A stretch of 24,144 nt of DNA from an uncultured Faecalibacterium sp. Its GTDB lineage: Bacteria; Bacillota; Clostridia; Oscillospirales; Ruminococcaceae. Of this stretch, positions 21,904-24,144 are shown in pieces. The stretch covers positions 1 to 24,144 of the forward strand of contig CAAHET010000077.1 of the NCBI GenBank assembly GCA_900772565.1. The letters are read 5' to 3'. Below the pieces are notes generated by a model, which was not told the DNA's origin, searched no databases, and saw only the letters and a program-made list of their open reading frames with translations. Position 1 is the first letter of the stretch. Each line of letters starts with the position of its first letter. A program made the translations under genes and the position numbers.

Positions 21904-22030
21904 CCCTCTCAGTCATCGCTGTGCGATGCCAGCTTTCCTAAAGAGGACGGCTTTTGACAGCACCGCAAAGTTTATCTTCCGGGAAAAGGCTCCTCCTTGG
22001 GGGAGCTGTCTGCGAAGCAGACTGAAGGGG
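21904..22030. repeat. Palindromic intergenic repeat, copy C
   Basis: Outer ends CCCTCTCAGTC (21904-21914) and GACTGAAGGGG (22020-22030) are near-inverted copies. End hairpins are ATCGC-tgt-GCGAT (21915-21927) and TCTGC-gaa-GCAGA (22009-22021). Inside each is the family GCCAGCT / AGCTG sequence. The right end lies one base from the stop codon of the Crp/Fnr-type gene. No ORF. Confidence 0.8.
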
Positions 22031-22031
22031 T

Positions 22032-22712
22032 TTATTGCACCATCTGCTGCAAGGCGTCCGGCTCCAGCAGCTTGAAGCTGCTGCGGTAGGTGTCGATGAG
22101 ACCTTCCTTCTGCATGGTGCTCAGCTCCCGGGAAAGGGCGCTGCGGTCGCAGTTGAGGTAATCCGACAGCTGGATGCGGGAGAAGGGGATACTGAAGGTC
22201 AGGCTGTGGGCGTGGGCGGCTTCGCTGAGCAGATACGCCGCCACCTTGGCGCGCAGGCTCTTCATCACCAGCAGGTCGATGCGGCGGGAGAGAGAAAAAT
22301 ATTTATCGCTGATGGTGCGCACAAGGTTCTGCACCACCCGCTGGTGGGCGGGGCTGCCGTCCGAGAGCAGCAGCCGCTCGTAGGGCAGCAGCAGCACCTC
22401 GCAGGGGGCAGCAGCCAGCACGGTGACCGGGCTGGACAGGCTGGAACCGCCCAACACGTCTCCGAACACCCCGCCCGGCTCTACCCGGGCAATGGGGATG
22501 CGTGCCCCGCCCGGTGCCGGGCGGTAGGCCTCCAGCTCGCCGGACAGCACGATGCCTACCCGACGGCTGGGTTCCCCCGCCAGCACAAGGGCTTCGCCCT
22601 TGCCGTAGCTGCGCACACTTGCCCCCAGCCGGGACAGCAGCGTGCTGAGCTCCGCAGCGGAAAGACCCGCGAACAGCGTGGTGGTTTGTAACAGCGGCAG
22701 ATAATTATTCAT
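22032..22712 (-). CDS. Crp/Fnr-family transcriptional regulator
   Basis: A 226-residue regulator. Residues 10-125 form a cyclic-nucleotide-type beta barrel (Gly-Glu-Ala-Leu-Val-Leu-Ala-Gly-Glu; Ile-Val-Leu-Ser-Gly-Glu-Leu; Gly-Gly-Val-Phe-Gly-Asp). Residues 128-155 are the dimer helix, and 155-226 a Crp-type winged helix with recognition region Ile180-Gln-Leu-Ser-Asp-Tyr-Leu-Asn-Cys-Asp-Arg-Ser-Ala-Leu-Ser-Arg. The N-terminal four-cysteine pattern of oxygen-sensing Fnr is absent, and the cAMP-contact motif is not recognisable, so the signal is unknown. The ATG at 22712 has GGAG 5 bases upstream; the earlier in-frame start lies in the divergent promoter region. Divergent from a binding-lipoprotein gene it may control. 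Confidence 0.88.
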   Translation of the reverse strand: MNNYLPLLQTTTLFAGLSAAELSTLLSRLGASVRSYGKGEALVLAGEPSRRVGIVLSGELEAYRPAPGGARIPIARVEPGGVFGDVLGGSSLSSPVTVLAAAPCEVLLLPYERLLLSDGSPAHQRVVQNLVRTISDKYFSLSRRIDLLVMKSLRAKVAAYLLSEAAHAHSLTFSIPFSRIQLSDYLNCDRSALSRELSTMQKEGLIDTYRSSFKLLEPDALQQMVQ

Positions 22713-22717
22713 CGCAA

Positions 22718-22746
22718 CTCCGCAGAGAAAATAGTGTTCTCCGCAG
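22718..22746. promoter_or_regulatory. Pair of direct repeats, possible regulator-binding sites
   Basis: CTCCGCAG occurs at 22718-22725 and 22739-22746, start to start 21 bases, two helical turns. They lie between the Crp/Fnr-type gene start and the palindrome at 22760. The first copy overlaps the ribosome site of the regulator gene. Confidence 0.35.
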
Positions 22747-22759
22747 CCTCCTGCAATTG

Positions 22760-22797
22760 CGTTGCACACGCAACGGTATTTTTACCCCTATTATAGT
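22760..22797 (+). promoter_or_regulatory. Palindromic operator and -10 of the binding-lipoprotein gene
   Basis: CGTTGC-acac-GCAACG (22760-22775) is a perfect inverted repeat. Downstream, TATTATAGT (22789-22797) supplies a -10. No -35 hexamer fits at 17 bases; the palindrome occupies that place. This is the layout of an activator-dependent promoter, and the divergent Crp/Fnr-type protein is the obvious candidate (inference). Confidence 0.55.
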
Positions 22798-22899
22798 AAA
22801 CTGGAACGCGCAAAGCAAATGATTTTGCAAAATTTTTCAAAAAAAGACCGGTTTCTGCTTCCCGTACCGGGGCGTGCCGGGTGTGAAAAGGAGTATATC

Positions 22900-23952
22900 A
22901 TGAAAAAGATCCTGTCCTTACTGCTGGCGTTCAGCCTTGCACTGAGCCTTGCAGCCTGCGGCGGCAGCGCAAGCTCTGCCGCTTCCAGCACGGCGGTGTC
23001 CGAAGCTGCTTCCTCTGCGGCTGCTTCTGAGGAAGAAACTGCTGCGCCGCTGTCTGCCACCGAGCCGCTGCGCATCGCTGGGCTGAAGGGCCCCACCACC
23101 ATGGGTCTTGTCAACCTGCTCTCGATGGAGCAGGCCGGCACTGCCGCCATGGATTACGATCTGCAGCTTTACGGCGCTGCGGATGAGATCGTACCGCTGC
23201 TCATCAAGGGCGAGCTGGACATGGCCGCCATCCCGGCCAATCTGGCTGCGACCCTGTACCAGAAAACCAACGGCGGCATTCAGGCCGTGGCAGTGAATAC
23301 CTTGGGCGTTTTGTATGTGGTGGAGCAGGGCGATACCGTCCACAGCATGGCCGACCTCAAGGGGCGCACTATCCTGTCCACCGGCAAGGGCACTACCCCG
23401 GAGTATGTGCTGCGCTATCTGCTTACCGCCAACGGCATTGACCCGGACAAGGATGTGGACATCCAGTATTACAGCGAGGCCACCGAGGTGACCGCCCAGA
23501 TGGCCAGTACGCAGGACGCCATTGCGGTGCTGCCCCAGCCCTATGTGACCGCTGCCGGGCTGAAGGACGACACCCTGCGGGTAGCCCTTGACCTGACCGC
23601 CGAGTGGGACAAGGTGGCAGACACCCAGCTGATCACCGGTGTGACCGTGGTGCGCAAGGCCTACGCCGAGGAGCACCCGGACGTGGTGGCTGCTTTTCTG
23701 GCAGACTACGCCCAGAGCGTGAACGCCGCCAACACCGATCTGGACGGCACCGCTGCTCTGTGCGAGGAGCAGGGCGTGGTGGCAAAAGCCGCCATCGCCA
23801 AAAAGGCACTGCCCAACTGTAACATCGTCTGTCTGACCGGCGAGGAACTGAAGGCCGATGTCTCTGGTTACCTGCAGGTGCTCTACGATGCCGACCCCGC
23901 CGCCGTGGGTGGCACGCTGCCCGGCGAGGACTTCTACTGGGCAGCCCAGTAA
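22900..23952 (+). CDS. ABC transporter substrate-binding lipoprotein, NMT1/SsuA-like
   Basis: A 350-residue lipoprotein. Sec-type signal peptide Met-Lys-Lys-Ile-Leu-Ser-Leu-Leu-Leu, lipobox Leu-Ala-Ala-Cys20, then Gly-Gly and a Ser/Ala/Glu linker to about residue 50. The two-lobed domain resembles binding proteins for nitrate, sulfonate, taurine or thiamine precursors: Leu-Lys-Gly-Pro-Thr-Thr-Met-Gly, Glu-Leu-Asp-Met-Ala-Ala-Ile-Pro-Ala-Asn, Leu-Lys-Gly-Arg-Thr-Ile-Leu-Ser-Thr-Gly-Lys-Gly-Thr. Ligand unknown. AAAAGGAG lies 6 bases before the ATG at 22900. A terminator follows directly, so no permease or ATPase is cotranscribed within the window; either it works with components elsewhere or they lie beyond the repeat. 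Confidence 0.9.
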   Translation: MKKILSLLLAFSLALSLAACGGSASSAASSTAVSEAASSAAASEEETAAPLSATEPLRIAGLKGPTTMGLVNLLSMEQAGTAAMDYDLQLYGAADEIVPLLIKGELDMAAIPANLAATLYQKTNGGIQAVAVNTLGVLYVVEQGDTVHSMADLKGRTILSTGKGTTPEYVLRYLLTANGIDPDKDVDIQYYSEATEVTAQMASTQDAIAVLPQPYVTAAGLKDDTLRVALDLTAEWDKVADTQLITGVTVVRKAYAEEHPDVVAAFLADYAQSVNAANTDLDGTAALCEEQGVVAKAAIAKKALPNCNIVCLTGEELKADVSGYLQVLYDADPAAVGGTLPGEDFYWAAQ

Positions 23953-23977
23953 CAGCCTGAAAAAAGCATTCCATCTC

Positions 23978-24014
23978 CCGCCGCTCTGCCGTGGTACGCA
24001 GCGCGGCGGTTTTT
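23978..24014 (+). terminator. Terminator of the binding-lipoprotein gene
   Basis: CCGCCGC (23978-23984) pairs with GCGGCGG (24003-24009); after one mismatch CTGC pairs with GCAG. Five T follow (24010-24014). Confidence 0.9.
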
Positions 24015-24030
24015 GTTGCGAGACGACGTA

Positions 24031-24144
24031 CCCCTTCCGTCTTGCCGCTTCGCGTCAAGCCACCTTCCCCAAGGGGACGGCTTTTGGCGGTGGCGGGAAA
24101 GTTTCCGGCATAGCGCAAAGGCGTCCCCTTGGGGGAGCTGGCGA
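24031..24144. repeat. Palindromic intergenic repeat, copy D (cut by window end)
   Basis: Begins CCCCTTCCGTC with end hairpin CTTG-c-CGC-ttc-GCG-t-CAAG (24041-24059), then GCCACCTTCCCCAAGGGGAC and the core seen in copy B. The right end reaches GGGGGAGCTGGCG, where the window stops. It shows what the outer element of copy B would look like uninterrupted. Confidence 0.85.

Noticed and set aside
22762..22899. Upstream in-frame start for the NMT1/SsuA-like lipoprotein
   Set aside because: It would place 46 residues before the signal peptide and lies over the palindrome and -10; AAAAGGAG points to 22900.
1..24144. Repeats as a CRISPR array
   Set aside because: The repeats are scattered kilobases apart, palindromic and of unequal length, with no regular spacers or cas genes.

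Overview
The window looks like chromosome of a gut Firmicute of the Oscillospiraceae, most likely a Faecalibacterium (F. prausnitzii-like) strain. The basis is inference from style: GC-rich coding DNA, strong AAGGAG ribosome sites, three binding lipoproteins whose lipobox Cys is followed by a Cys-Gly-Gly then Ser/Ala-only linker, and a dispersed family of palindromic intergenic repeats. No rRNA, tRNA, CRISPR array, phage or transposase gene was seen.

Layout. 1-155: a palindromic repeat. 182-4415 (minus): a three-gene unit with its own promoter, encoding a large polytopic membrane protein, a trigger-factor-like isomerase without the ribosome-binding domain, and a multi-cluster ferredoxin protein. 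4552-8104: divergent glgB (minus) and a cytosolic GH13 alpha-glucan hydrolase (plus), i.e. glycogen/maltodextrin turnover. 8282-9448: two plus-strand regulators, NiaR (niacin) and a TetR-type protein. 9513-11980 (minus): a polar amino-acid ABC importer in the order binding protein, internal terminator, permease, ATPase. 12181-12480: a nested pair of repeats. 12503-14361 (minus): a nitroreductase and a split ThrE-type threonine/serine exporter. 14461-14758: a gene-poor cassette with a 20-codon ORF in a structured transcript, and an opposing promoter aimed back at it. 14821-20274 (plus): a methionine T-box leader followed by metQ, metN, metI, metY and metA, a coherent methionine uptake and synthesis locus. 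20313-22712 (minus): flavin reductase, membrane-anchored family-2 glycosyltransferase, another repeat, and a Crp/Fnr-type regulator. 22900-23952 (plus): an orphan NMT1/SsuA-like binding lipoprotein diverging from that regulator. 24031-24144: a repeat cut by the window end.

How the genes work together. Uncharged tRNA-Met should release the T-box terminator and allow expression of MetQNI uptake. It may also affect MetA (Glu111, predicted acetyl-CoA type) and MetY, which together convert homoserine through O-acetylhomoserine to homocysteine. GlgB and the GH13 enzyme build and trim alpha-glucans from back-to-back genes.

Most notable observations: (1) the MetQ protein is circularly permuted relative to the normal family, with the C-terminal half first, and its 3' end carries an 18-bp tandem duplication; (2) a 20-residue ORF with an amphipathic beta-hairpin pattern, its Shine-Dalgarno locked in a GNRA-capped hairpin, faces a perfectly spaced opposing promoter; (3) the dispersed repeats have conserved end sequences enclosing stems that differ between ends but always remain paired, and one repeat is inserted in another.
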